Source: Trichoplax adhaerens (taxonomy: Eukaryota > Placozoa > Uniplacotomia > Trichoplacea > Trichoplacidae). Taken from it: a DNA stretch of 64,000 bases. The notes beneath the pieces are model-generated. The model was not told where the DNA came from, did not search any database, and saw only the letters and a list, made by a program, of their open reading frames with translations. The DNA lies in NCBI RefSeq assembly GCF_000150275.1, contig NW_002060945.1:1368199-1432198 (forward strand), read 5' to 3'. Each line of letters opens with the position of its first letter. The first letter of the stretch is position 1. The translations under genes and the position numbers were made by a program. This document shows positions 1 to 12,880 of the stretch, one piece after another.

Positions 1-3000
1 TTAATTTACGGCAGTCCTGCGTGCACAATAGTAATTTAAGGTTTCACAAATGGACTTGGTAAATATCAGACGTAGCAGTTTTTAAATTCTTCATCATTAA
101 AAATGAATTTAGTCGATCTTTTCTTGAAGCTGGTAACAATCAAATGATAATTATAGTTATACATACAGCTGATAACAATGAAGACTTTTTGAATCGATTT
201 AGTAATCCAATCAGTCTATTTTTTGTGCCCCTCTCACCATTAAAACGATTGCAATCTATCTCCTTTAACCTAGTAACAACTAAGTAATAATTTACACGTG
301 TATTGATCTTATACTAGTAAATATAGTAATACTATAATACGGTACTATTTTAAGGTCCCTGATAAATTAGTATAAAATATCTTCCGGTTAAATATCGTGG
401 TTAAAATGGATAAAGGCTGTTGGAGATCATTAGCATATAGCCTCTGATAACATATATAATTATCGACGTGGCAGTCTCTAATGTAACCCGAATTCATATT
501 CTAAATGATTAGGACTGTTCAATATTCCTTGGCGTTCTATGTGACGGCAATGCTTTGATTTCTTTTAGCTAATTTTGATTGAAAGAATGATTACTAATTA
601 ATGTAATCTTATAGCTTTGATGAGAAACTTTCTATAGTTCTTATTGCATTGCATATACGCCTATTTATCCATCAAGTACATGGAACGAAATTTGATTTGT
701 TTCGGTATTGGCAATGATTGATGGCAAAGATCACATTGTAATAGTTTAGCAGAAGTAATACGCAAAAATTGTATTTAGCATTAGCATTAGCTTGACTCCA
801 ACTTGTAACTTGGAATTACAGCTTAGATGCATTAGATTAATGAAATGTGGGTAGTTGAATTATTCGATCATTTAATGAAAGAAAAATTCTCTAGCTATTG
901 CAAATTCAGCGTCGAAATGGTATAATTTTCTACGTCCATTTCTTTTAATACAGATAGAAGGGATTAATTCTGGGTAATTTTACCTAAACTACTTGTATAC
1001 TCGTATGCCCACGTTTTAGCCATGTAATAGCATTATTTTGTAGAGGTTTTACAAATACCCAAAGGCCAAGCAATAATATTGATCCAGTTTTGTTATTGCT
1101 TAAGCTTGCTGACGGCTACGTATTCTATTAGAAATTGGACAACAAAAATGCGTGTCAAAAATAGCTTAAACCCACCATGCTGGAGGCCATTTTCATAACA
1201 AAAGCAACGAGATTATTTTAGCCATCATGGTTAATAATCGCTTAACTTTAATCGTATTGTTTTGACTTTAATTTATGTTTTATGCTCCATTGCACTATAA
1301 CGGCTGCTATTTCCTTCTCTTGTTATTCAATATACCAGTTTAGTCCTTACCTATTGAATAGATACGCTCATTTTATATGAAATAACTTCAATTGATAACC
1401 GCTGGATAAGCATATTATGCGAGTTATGCTGATGGCCGCTTTTGTCCTAATTTAACAAAGGTGGTGATGATTTGGGGGATAGAGATTTAATTTATTCAAT
1501 ACGACAACATGGCATTCAACTCTATGCTAATTTGCAATTGAATGTAAAGACCGATTTTTCTCTTCATAGAGAGGATAATCAATAAGATAATGTAGTCTAA
1601 TCATTATTACAGCAAGTAAATTCGTTAATAATGATAACATAAAAGACGTAGCATAAAATCATAGCCGCTATTGAAGCCTTTTAAATCGACCATCTTTTGG
1701 TCTATACAGCTTGGTCTTATCTCGAAGCTGCTATTTGCAAAACATAACGAAAAGGATTTAACTAGAATAAAAGATGGTTATTGGCTAATCAAAATTAGTT
1801 ATGTCTTATCGATTTAGCTTTAGTATCTTCAAGATAATTAGAGGATGCCCTGCAACATCACAAATTGCCGTCTTGAATAAATTACAATTCGATTAGTATT
1901 CATAGACCACCCAAATCATGTATTGAACGAGGAAATAAATAACAGTTACTAAAGCTTTCTACATCAATATGAATGGTCACAAAATAGCTAAAAATAACAA
2001 CATTAGCTATCTTCCGTACAGCAATCAAGGGAAAATTTAGAATTATACATAGCAATTAATATACAAATTGAGTAATAGGCAATAGTGTGCAAGATCTTTA
2101 GAATCTCCTTCTTCATTTTACGAATACTCTTTTAGAGTCAGTTTAATCTCTTCTACTGTCATATTCTTATCAATAATTAGTTTTAATGCAATTTCTATTA
2201 GCGATAGTAGTTTTTCAAGTTAACTACAAATTCTATACGACTTAACTACCTTTGTATCATTCTTGGTTCTATTTGAAAAAAAAAAATCGATAGTCAATAA
2301 AGAAAAAGAAGACACAGCAAAAGCTGTTGTTCTCAATAGAACTAAGCCGTATAAACTAATTATAGTATTAATATAGCACCTTCTGTGTATAAAAGCTATC
2401 ATAAATTGCGAAATTGGCTTATTTTTTCGTTTTGAAGTTTATTATCCAACAGTTTAAGATGAAGATTGTAAACTGATTTGATCCATTACAAACTAGAGAA
2501 GCCTCCCCTTAGATTCAGCCCTTAATTTAGAAAGTATAATCTAGACCACAGTCATTAATGATTGGTGATTTAATCTACTACGAAACTAGATTATTTTCTC
2601 AGTTTTTATTCTGTCTTATTAAGAATGTAGGCCATTTTAATTTAAGATTACTAAGGTAATATTTTGTAAAAGTTGGTCATTTTTGATTTTGATCCTAACT
2701 TTTCCCTGAAAGATAGCAATCCATCTATTTTCCATTATGATTATTAATAATTTGATGAGTTGGATGGATTTGTATTTTAGTAGTTATTGGAGATCATAAT
2801 TTAGATCTTGAATTAGAGGTAGATGACATACTGCGAAATATGAGCTGACAATAATAATGTATTAATAAACAAACACAAGTTATACAAGTGATTAATTAAC
2901 GTGAATTTTAGTATATACTTAAACATAATAATATGGCTACCTTGTCCTATGGCTACTTTATGTTATACCATTTTTAAATATCTATCTATGTGTTACTTTA

Positions 3001-4645
3001 TGAGTTCTTATTACGTCTTAAAAACAAAGAAATTGGCGCCGTACGGTAGTTTATGATTATTTTTATTGTACAGCCCTTCAGTTGCTGTGAAATAAAAGGC
3101 TAAGTATTTTTTACTTCCACGTATTGCCCCAAGGCAAATTTATCCTATCTTCTATATTTATATGCTTATTACTGTTTTTTCTTAATTTCACATGATATTT
3201 GTGTGAGATTAGCAGCAACAACAAGTAAATTTATTTAGTGACGGTAATTCTTGTATTGCCTAAATATTCAATTAAATCAGAGTACAATTTACACTCGACA
3301 GCAAACATTGCTTGAGTTAAATAATATGAATCCATCTTTAATTCATTGACTGCTATGATTCATATCGATTCAAGCTGATTATAAATCGAATGATTTAAAG
3401 ACTTTTACGGCAACAGCTATAACTCCATTTTCAGTTCGATTTCAATTATCATCTTTACTTGCTTAGTACAATATGAAGTTATATATAAATGTAGAATATT
3501 AATACAAACACAATAGATCATTCCAATCATAATCACATCTTGATATTAAATAAACATAATCGCTCATCTTTTGATGTTTTGTCAACATATTTGTCAATCA
3601 AAGTTGGCGTTTGTCCAGAAATTAAAAAAATTTGCTCGACTAATATTTTTTTCGATCAAATTAACTCACAACTTTGATCTATTTGCATTGATTAGGAAAG
3701 CCAACTACACCAAAAAATCAGAATTAATGAAGATCAAAAGCGTTACCTTTTGAATGCTATGACACAAGGAACTCATGACCGGTAAGATCTATTTAATAAA
3801 AAGGCAATACGCATAGTTAGATATCAAAATTATAAAAGACCCATAATCTAGTCAAACTATAGCTTATCTTCTTACAAAGACTAATTCAAAGATTGCCATT
3901 AGGACAGCTTTTTGTGTGTCATGACAACTAATCTTCTATATTCTAATGATAAACGCCTAGCAATTCGCTGACTACTGAATTAAGGACCGTAGAAAATCAA
4001 TTAACTGAATTGTATAGTACTTTAGCTTCAACAGGATATCATTTACCAGCAGGTAAGCAATATTGCTAAATATCGGTAACATTGGGTATAGGATGGACTA
4101 TTTGATTAATTAAGAAATCCAAGTAGAAATACAAACACAAGTATCTGCATAGAATAATCGGCACGTATAGGTTAGACTTCTTTTGAGAAAGTACCGGGCG
4201 ATCAATCCTTGTTAAATCATGAAAGAAATGGCTATACAGTGAATGAAAATAGTTCAACTGCGTTCAGCACCAGTGATTTTTGAGACAAATAATTTGTACA
4301 TTTTACTTGCGCTATAGGCTAATATTACTCTCACTGTAATCTAGATTATAAATTCTTCGTATTGAGCTTTAAAACGTTAGCACGACTGATATAGTTTATT
4401 GCAGTTAAAAATTAGTTTTAAAGGATCCAAAAAACTAGTAAAAAGACAAAAAATAATAAATAATTGTAGCTTCTGCTAAAAACTAGTTTCTATAGGGATT
4501 TAACCGATATTGCTAATATAAAGAATTTTCGTTTAATTTTACTACTGTATTACATATTCAATTCTTTGCGGCAGTTCAAAGATTTGAAGACTTTTTTGAT
4601 TTCTATTTTATTCTAGCAGAGAATTCGAACGATTACATAAATAGT
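1..4645. other. Intergenic / upstream of beta-catenin
   Basis: No exon of a recognisable protein was found on either strand. The open frames here (about 60 codons) have no family resemblance and are near the length expected by chance in DNA this AT-rich. A TTCTAG at about 4611-4616, just before the beta-catenin ATG, could be an acceptor joining a non-coding 5' exon. Four exact TCF/LEF core matches lie at 553-559, 615-621, 3597-3603 (reverse) and 3672-3678. Promoter elements cannot be placed with confidence. Confidence 0.5.
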
Positions 4646-7600
4646 ATGCAAGATACAACTTGGCAATATTCACACATTGATTCTGGGATGGTTTCTGCTG
4701 ACACGGTAGCAACACCTTCTGGACTCTATTATGAAGAAGAAATGAGTCCGGCCGCTGTTTTTACACCGACGCTTGAAACGTTGCCAACTCAAAATTCTGT
4801 TATAAGTAAGTTGTTCTTTATTTTCCTATCGTACCTAAATCTTTTCACACCGTAGTTATTAAAATGTGGCAGATTTTACTGAGCAAATTAAGATGGAAAG
4901 CACCTTAAAAAGCTTAAAACAGGAACAGTTTTCGCTTTTCTTACTTGACGAATCTAATCCACTATGTAACTGTAGTTTTTATGGCAACTGTTGTATCATG
5001 CAACAGAAGCCAAAAAGATTTAAGCTAGATACTCGTATAAGTATTTCTTGGCCTAAGCGGGTGGCAGAATTAATATCTCACTTTTAAGCTTATTCCTGAA
5101 ATTATTTTGTTGATTTTAGTTTCGTAGTAATTTTACTGTCTAGCGATATGATTTAAAAAATACAAGTAATCCAAAATTTATAGAATGTTTCTCACGAATA
5201 CTGTATATTCTTAGATGATTTTCCTGTATTGCACCCTTTTGCGTTTTACACGATCGCTTTATGCTTACTTCTTTCTCTCATTTTGCATATATAAAACATA
5301 AATACAGAGCATTAAAACCTTGTTCTTGTTAACTGTAATACCATCATATAGCATTATCTGGTAAAAACTAGAAAAAGAATTACTTATCCACGTTGATAAT
5401 TGCAGACTACTTTAGGGAATAGCTAAATAAAAATGTTATCCTGTACAGTAAAAACCCTGTTCCATTTAACTATAATACTATCTTATGAAATTATGATAAC
5501 CAGAAAGAGAATCACGCTTCTATTTTAAGAATTTCAGACTACGGTACATTTGGGAATAGCTAAATAAAAATATTATCTTAACCGAATTTAACTCTGTGAT
5601 ATACTAATCCTTCTCTATGGATTGGCTTAAATTATCAAGGCAATTCGAGCTTTAATAACAATAGAGGCTCCGTACGGACGCAAAGATTGCGAAATCAATT
5701 AATGCCAGACACTGATCAAGCTAGCCATGATAATACAATCCAAAATAATGGCGAATTCTCTCCTACGAGGCCATCAACTGTCCAAAGGCTGAATGAACCA
5801 TCTGCAGCATTAAGACAAGTTATTCACGATTTGATGAATTATCAGGTACAAAAATTTTATTCAATTGGAACGATGAGTAGACACTGTTTTAATTAGTCTT
5901 CAACACAGATAAGTGACTAATTAATTCTTTAGTATGATGTCTACCACGATATAGGAAATAATGATTTGGTTACTGGCAGTGTACCATAAACAGATGCTTA
6001 ATAGTTATACTTTATCTTATATTGATTAAGCGACTAGCAGTATACCCTAGATAGCTGTTTAAAAGCTATATTTCATCTTGCATTAATTTAGCGATTGGCG
6101 GTATACCGTAGCGATATAGCTGCTTAATGTCGCATTTTACCTTACGGAGATTTTGCAAAAGACAGCATAACGTTGATAGATGTTTAATAGATATATTTTA
6201 TCTTATATAGATTTAGCGACTAGCAAATGTACCGTAGATTGAATGCTTAATTGCTATATTTTATCTTATACAGATTTAGCAAGACAGCTGCTTAATAATT
6301 GTATTTACTTTATATAAACCTAGTGACTGACAGTAAAATACGTAAACGATTGTTTAATATTTCTATTTTATAATCTCCCATATAGGATGATAACGATTTA
6401 GCTACTCGCAGTATACCGGAGGCAATTAATTTGCTATCTCATGAAGATCCCATGACAGTGGTCCAGATTGCTAAATTTATCAATCATTTATCTAAAAAGG
6501 AAGCTAGCCTACATGCAATTATCTCTTCAACTCAATTATTGGCTTCTTTAATACATGCAACTCGACGTTTCTTTGAAAATATCGATCTAGTCAAATTGAC
6601 TGCTAGTACCTTGCACAATTTGTCATTACAGCAAAGTGGCCTGCATGCAATTGTTAAAGCAAGCAGTGTAACTATTCTATTAGAGATGGTTCGGTAAATG
6701 ACTAAATTGACTCCTATTCGATATAAAATAGTGCTGAAGCCTTAACACATTTAGCTTAAATTTATTTCTACAATCCATTTCTCTAACGTTTATAATCTCT
6801 TTTTTATTCCCTTCAAATCGTAGCTATTTATCGCAGCCAGTAATGTTCTATGCTATTACCACATTGCATAATTTGCTGCTGAATTATGCAGAAAGTCGAA
6901 TGGATATTTTCTTATCAAGAGGATTAGAAGTCATGATTCAATTATTGCCTTTTAATAACGTTAAATTTCAAGCCATCGTTGCCGATTGCATGTACATATT
7001 AGCCCACAGTCATCCAGATTGCAAGGTACTTTATTGCTATAGATAATACAAATGATAATTTTTGAAGCAATTCTAGACACAATGTGCGCTTTATATGCAT
7101 ATATAGCATTACTGCTCTTCATATATTTCTTGACAGAAATCCTAGACGATTTTTAAAGAGCAGATATCTCCGCGCTATTACAAAAGCATGCACTATATTA
7201 TTGCTCTTCTTGCTTATACAGCAGCTTAATCGTAAAAATTGCCTATATAGCTAGCGATTTCAATTAATTCGTTCAAAGTAGTCTTGTTTTTACTCGGAAT
7301 CCAAGTTGATCATTTATTTGGTTTACATAAATAAGCCATACTGTGCCTTATGTTCGTAGTCAATATTGTTGGTCTAAAAGCTTTGCACTCTTATTATTGC
7401 CATTTTTTTAACAGTTTTAAACTAGTCTCATTTAATTGAATCAATATATTAATACCTGATAAAAATTCTATTTCATAAACTCTTTTCTTGCTGTTATGCT
7501 TAATCCATTAGTCCGTTATTTACAACTCGGAAGGGCATATCATTTTGATTGATATCATCAGTAATTGCGATTACGAAAAACTACTTTGGACAGCTATTCG

Positions 7601-10431
7601 CGTCCTGAAATTATTATCCATTACTGCTTCTACTAAAGTAAACCTTATTAAAGTAAGTCACGTCTAGTTCCTTCGATTATCCTATGGGAAATCATGTAAT
7701 TTAAACTTATTGCATTGTATTCCTTTTGCATTATTGATTCTACTCAGGCTGGTGCTATGCAAGCTTTGGCTCGGCATTTAAATTCAGATAGCAATCGCAT
7801 AGTTATACATACTTTATGGACGATGAGAAATTTATCTGACGCAGCAACAAAAGTGGTAATGAATCTAGTAATTTAAATTTTGCGATAAGACTACCGTACC
7901 TTGTTGATCACACGCATTATCCTCCTTCGTACAAATTCTAAAGTTTCCGTATTTATATTTTAAGTTTCTTCAGCTTATGCAATAATAGAGAAGAATTCAA
8001 TATTTTGGATAGGAGTATTTATAGACATTGTAGCATGTTAAGAATGAACACTGTACAGTATAATTGAACACTAACTATATGACATTGTGAGAAATAGATT
8101 TCTTACACAACGATGTATTGTATAAATAAGATTGAACGCTAATCTACTTGATTACTTAATAGGAAAATACATATATTTTAAGTTCCATATGTAATAGTGA
8201 AGAGTTAGATATTTTGAATAGGAATATTTTTAGACATTGTTATATTTTGAAAAATTAACATTGTGCCGTACAGTACAGTGTAATTGATCATTAACAGTGC
8301 TACATTAGGAGAAATAGATTTATTGCACAACTAGGATCTGTGTCAATAAGATTGAATGCTAATCCACTTAATTATTCAATAGGAAAATATAAATAATGCA
8401 TTGGGAAGTCTAGTGCATCTGCTTAATTCCAATGAACCTTCAATAATTATGTGTATCGGTGGTATTATATCCAATCTAACATGTAACAACTCACAAAATA
8501 AGACTTACCTATGCAAAATTGGAGGAGTACAAGCGTTGTTAGATGTACTGTCAGCTTATAGTGATCGTGAAGACATCATTGAACCAGCGGTTAGTTTTCA
8601 ATGTTACTTGATCATGATGATAACCATAAATAATGACTTGAAATGAAATAGAAAGCAGTTTTTTTAATAACTTGTACCAATATCTCATTTCACTAATAGA
8701 ATAAACTATTTTAATTAGATCTGTGCTCTACGCCATTTAACCAATAAGCATCCGTATAGTGAGATTGCACAAAATAGTGTCCGAGATCATAAAGGCATTC
8801 CAATTGTAATAAATATCTTGAAGAATTGCAATAGTTTTGCAGTTCGTAAAGCTATCGTTGGCTTAATCCGCAACATTGCGCTGTGCCAATACAATATTCC
8901 TATCCTCTATGAATTCCATGGAATAAATAAATTAACTGACATTTTATTGGAAACATGTCAAGTTATGAATCAGAGATTAAGCAAACACTCAACAACTGAA
9001 ATCGATGGGATCCGATTAGAAGATATTATTGAGAGTACTGTAGGTGCTCTGCATGTTGTTTCTAGGCATCCTCAATACCGTGCATTATTAACTGATTCAA
9101 AGTGTATACGAATATTTACGCAGGTATTGATGATTACAAATAGCTTTGTTGAAAGCAATTTCAAGACCTATAATAGATATGCAAAGACCAAAATGTTTAA
9201 GTGATATTCATAAACTGAAGTCCTGTTTACATTTATTTTTCTTCAGCTTCTACGCTCCAATTCGAACAGCATCGTATGCGTTGCTACTGGCGTACTATCT
9301 GAATTAGCTCAAGATAAAGAAGGTGCTCGAGCTATGCATTATCTGGGAACTCCTCAAATTTTGCAAAATCTTGCTTCACACAGAGACGAAGCCATTGGTA
9401 AATACAATATGAAGTAGTTAATCTTCTATTTGTAAATTCTACTCCAGACAGCTATAATGGAATATTTTCACTAACTTACATTTTTTGATCGGCAACTCTA
9501 GCAACTTTTGCAACGTCGGCCCTATACCGCATGTCTGAAGATAGAGGGTCGATAAATCGTCGACAAGGACCTTCAATAGATCTTAATGGATCCTTTACAG
9601 GGTCATTATCGAGAAGTGAGGTAAAGTTTATCCTTTTATAAATTATGTAATGCAAAAGGCTAAAATACACATAACTTGAATTGACGCAGTATTCGATAAA
9701 TAGGCCATCGATTAAATTTCTTTATAATTACTCTTACCTTACATCATAAAATGCTTATTACTAGTAAATTAGTTCATTGATCAAGCAATAAATAAAATCT
9801 GAGATGATTGAGAAGAAATAGATTTGAATTAATTTTCGTCTTAGCTTTTGATTTTAAAATCTATTCTATGATAATTGTCGTGAAACATTTCAATATTCTA
9901 AACTTCGATTCTTTCTCCTACGAACAACTTCATAAAATGATGGTAAAATAGCGATTCGAATTAAATAACTCCATGAATTCTCGTTCACCAAGCTATCGTG
10001 AGGATGCTTATTCTCATCACAGCGGCATCATGAATATTAATGAAATGATGAATATGCAACCTGCTTTATCTAATGGAGGACAACAAGATATCAACATTAA
10101 CGTACCTGTATCAGATGCTGGAGGTATCAGTTCTCCGCATATTAATGGTATGTATGAACAAATACAAAATCTGAGTTTAGATGCTGGAAGCAATTATGAT
10201 GGCATCCCAGCAGAACAACAATCCATGCATTCCTATTATTCCAATCCTTCCCATCGAGGTCCAGTTAATCCTTCGATCCATTCCAACAACAGCGTGCAAC
10301 ACAATCCTCCGGAGAGTTATACTCCTACAAAATTCGCCACCGGAACAAACAATTCCAACTCTGTCGCATCATCAGCTCATCAAACACCAATATGGGACGA
10401 AAGTAATTCTTTCAGAATGGTTCAGGAATAG
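4646..10431 (+). CDS. CTNNB1: Beta-catenin (armadillo), 11 coding exons, 828 aa
   Basis: Adhesion adaptor linking cadherins to alpha-catenin, and nuclear co-activator of Wnt/TCF signalling. Exons: 4646-4805, 5640-5845, 6386-6693, 6824-7025, 7512-7652, 7748-7855, 8383-8589, 8719-9123, 9247-9397, 9502-9620, 9952-10431. All junctions are GT-AG and in phase (2487 nt). Residues 12-17 are a DSGxxS degron for beta-TrCP; the alpha-catenin helix is in exon 2 ([13 protein letters not shown]...LMNYQ). Twelve armadillo repeats follow from DLATRSIPE (exon 3) through [64 protein letters not shown] and [13 protein letters not shown] to YRMSED (exon 10). The tail (exons 10-11) is Asn/Ser/Met-rich and ends FRMVQE, so it lacks the C-terminal DTDL PDZ ligand of vertebrate beta-catenin. 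Usual family length is about 780-840 aa. The identification is secure; only the choice of first ATG is open. Confidence 0.97.
5930..6385 (+). repeat. Degenerate ~60-66 bp tandem repeat in beta-catenin intron 2
   Basis: Roughly seven diverged copies of a unit built on a TTTAGCGACTAGCAGTATACC-like core, followed by TGCTTAATAG and TATTTTATCTTATA. Cores lie near 5955, 6030, 6090, 6160, 6210, 6275 and 6310. The same core is the 5' edge of exon 3 (6386-6420, coding [12 protein letters not shown]), so the array looks like serial duplication of the acceptor and exon start followed by decay. Confidence 0.75.
7965..8395 (+). repeat. ~210 bp tandem duplication in beta-catenin intron 6
   Basis: Two units, about 7965-8175 and 8180-8395, share in order AGTTTCTTCAGC/AGTTCCATATG, AATAGAGAAGA/AATAGTGAAGA, ATAGGAGTATTTATAGACATTG, GAACACTGTACAG and TAAGATTGAACGCTAATC. 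Unit 2 ends in the true acceptor and start of exon 7 (TTCAATAG|GAAAATATA); unit 1 ends in a copy, TTAATAGGAAAATACATA, near 8156-8173. The copy is a potential decoy acceptor. Confidence 0.8.
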
Positions 10432-12880
10432 TTAAGGAATCCTACCTGTTATTAAAGTCTGCATTCATCTAATTTGGCTTGATTTCTGTTCTATCCCTTC
10501 GTTTGTTGTAGTATTACAAACTTCTACATAAAGATTTTTATCAGCGTATACATTATTAACGTCAAGGCTAGAATGATAAAAGGTGGAACTTTTTTATTGA
10601 TCTATATTCCTCTAATACGCTGCTTTTTCGGTTTATACATTTCCGCTAAACGATTCAATCTCAGTTTTGGGCGAGATTTTTAAACTTCCAATTGTCTATT
10701 TCTATAAGCCTATATCCATCCAAAAGAATAATATCATGTATGAAATGAATTATCAACGACAATGTAGTCCTATCTTATTGGTCTTCAATCTCATTTCACT
10801 TGATGATTAAGATTTTCTATTAACTGGTGTGTTCTCTATCTGATAAGCTTCCAACGATAGAAGAATACCTTTCCCGTAAAAGCAGTTCTTACAGCGTCGT
10901 AGTTAATAACAGACTATTCTACCTTGTAGCCTGCCATGTAGTATTACAGGCAATAGTCACAAAATTTGGGATAGTCCAGTTGTTATGTAGCGATTGATAT
11001 TAAAATGTTTTTTCTTTTGTATGAACTGAATGAACGATAGTAAAAACGATATCCAATGTTGTTTTTATAATTATCTTTAGATTTTGTTATGACGGATATA
11101 GAAAAGCTTATCTTTACTCTAATCCTATTTCTTAAAATTGCTATGCCTGGTCGTGTGTTGCTATGATAATTACATCATTATAAATTAATCTAGTAGAATA
11201 AATATAGCAAAATAGAGATCTTCATTTGTATTAGCTGCTTTTTAAATCGGTATACTGAGTATGGTAGCAATCCTAATCATGCGACATTAAACGGTAGCTT
11301 AAATCTTTATCATTAGCTATCATTAGATTCAATTTGCACATATTTCCTGATCCTTATGCTAATTAAAAATTTGATTTAATGATCTTTTAGCTTTTACAAT
11401 TTTAGCTGTTAAAATTGTAATGAATTTATTAAAATTTGCTGTTGTGCAATGCTAGATTGGATATCTTGTTGTATAATATGGAATATAATATTATTTCTGT
11501 TTTTTCTTTATTTTTATCATCAATAGAATTGATTATAGTCCTTAATTATAAATTGATTTTAAAATTAAAAGCTCGTCGCTAATGATCTTCTAGTATTTTA
11601 AGCTAAGATAAAATTAGCCCGACGTTGAAAAATTTACGATGAAGATGCCCATCACTAATCGTAATGGACTAGATCATATGATGAACTGTTAAATATTCAA
11701 CGACTATTTTCAGTCGTTGTGATCTTTTAAGCTTTCAAAAATGAATATCGTACAATGTTGCCTGTTCAATACTTTGGTCAATGATTGGTTATAATCATAA
11801 CATTTTGCAGCCAGCGCTTTTCGAGTTATCGTTATAGTAAAATACTTTGTGCTAGTTTAGGTAAAGGAATTTTTATGACAATACTACGATATTTGGCTTT
11901 TTAACTTAGAGTATGTCAACTCTTATTTGAATTAATATTTAACATAATTATACAATTAATGGACAATTAATAAAAGTTTACGTGTAATTATTTCTTTATA
12001 AATAAAGCTACTTCGATATTTTAAATCAGAGTGGACTAATAATGATTTACTACGATAAGTGAAATAGTATCGTCTTGATTATTAATTCTTGCAGAGTGGT
12101 GTAAATTAGATATGATTCAAGAAATCTTAGGGATATGAATTGACATAATATTCTACCCTTGCTTATAGATTAAATCATGCATTCTATTATTAATGTTAGC
12201 GAAACTCTTTAAAGTCAGATCTTACACATTCGAAATTAATCAAGTCTCCCAGTGAAAATTAAACTTTCCACTATTCTAAAACGATAGTAGAACCAAATTA
12301 AACACGGAAGCATGAACTATTGGAAAGAGAAATTGATTATTTTATATGTATATTAGAAAGGAGAATACAAATATATAAGTATATGAATATAATTACAATG
12401 AAATACCGGCTCTCATGCTTGAATTTGATTCTATGCTATTGATAAGAATTACGCTAAATTTTGACAACTAATCAGTTCTTAAAAATAACTAGTACGGCAC
12501 CATACTATATTTTATGGCGTTGTCTAATAAAAATGAGGTATGAGTTGATTTATGAGACTTTAAATTCAATCAGAATGATTGATGCTAACAAAATGAGAAA
12601 CGATGATTTTAAGCTTATGACTAGCGATAAATTGGATAATATATTTAAGGTCATTTATAATTTAACATTAACAAATTTAGTGAAATGATATTTGGTTCTA
12701 TAAGTTGATCAACGGATGGCATTGTTTATTCATCTAAAGGAAATTAATAACATAGGTGTAAAAAGCATTCATTAATTCTATAATGTACGAAATTTTAATC
12801 TCAAAGTATTGATATCATCGTTTTGTAAACCACTATATATAGTGATTAATTATAAATAATTTAGAACGTAGCCGACTTAC
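10432..12880. other. Intergenic, no recognised gene
   Basis: Region between the 3' ends of the convergent beta-catenin and saposin genes. A 3' exon (or exons) of the saposin gene must lie below 12881, because its last seen exon ends in a GTAAGT donor, but I could not identify it. Reverse-strand codons around 11337-11366 read a short DQEIC-containing stretch after a TTAG acceptor that faintly resembles a saposin end; this is too short to call. A 75-codon forward open frame at 12461-12688 has no recognisable similarity. Confidence 0.5.

Noticed and set aside
11337-11366. Reverse-strand DQEIC stretch after a TTAG acceptor as the last saposin exon
   Set aside because: Too short, and it lacks the leading Cys seen in the equivalent exons; it could be chance.
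12461-12688. 75-codon forward frame
   Set aside because: AT-rich composition, no motif, and it lies in the 3' flank of a reverse-strand gene.
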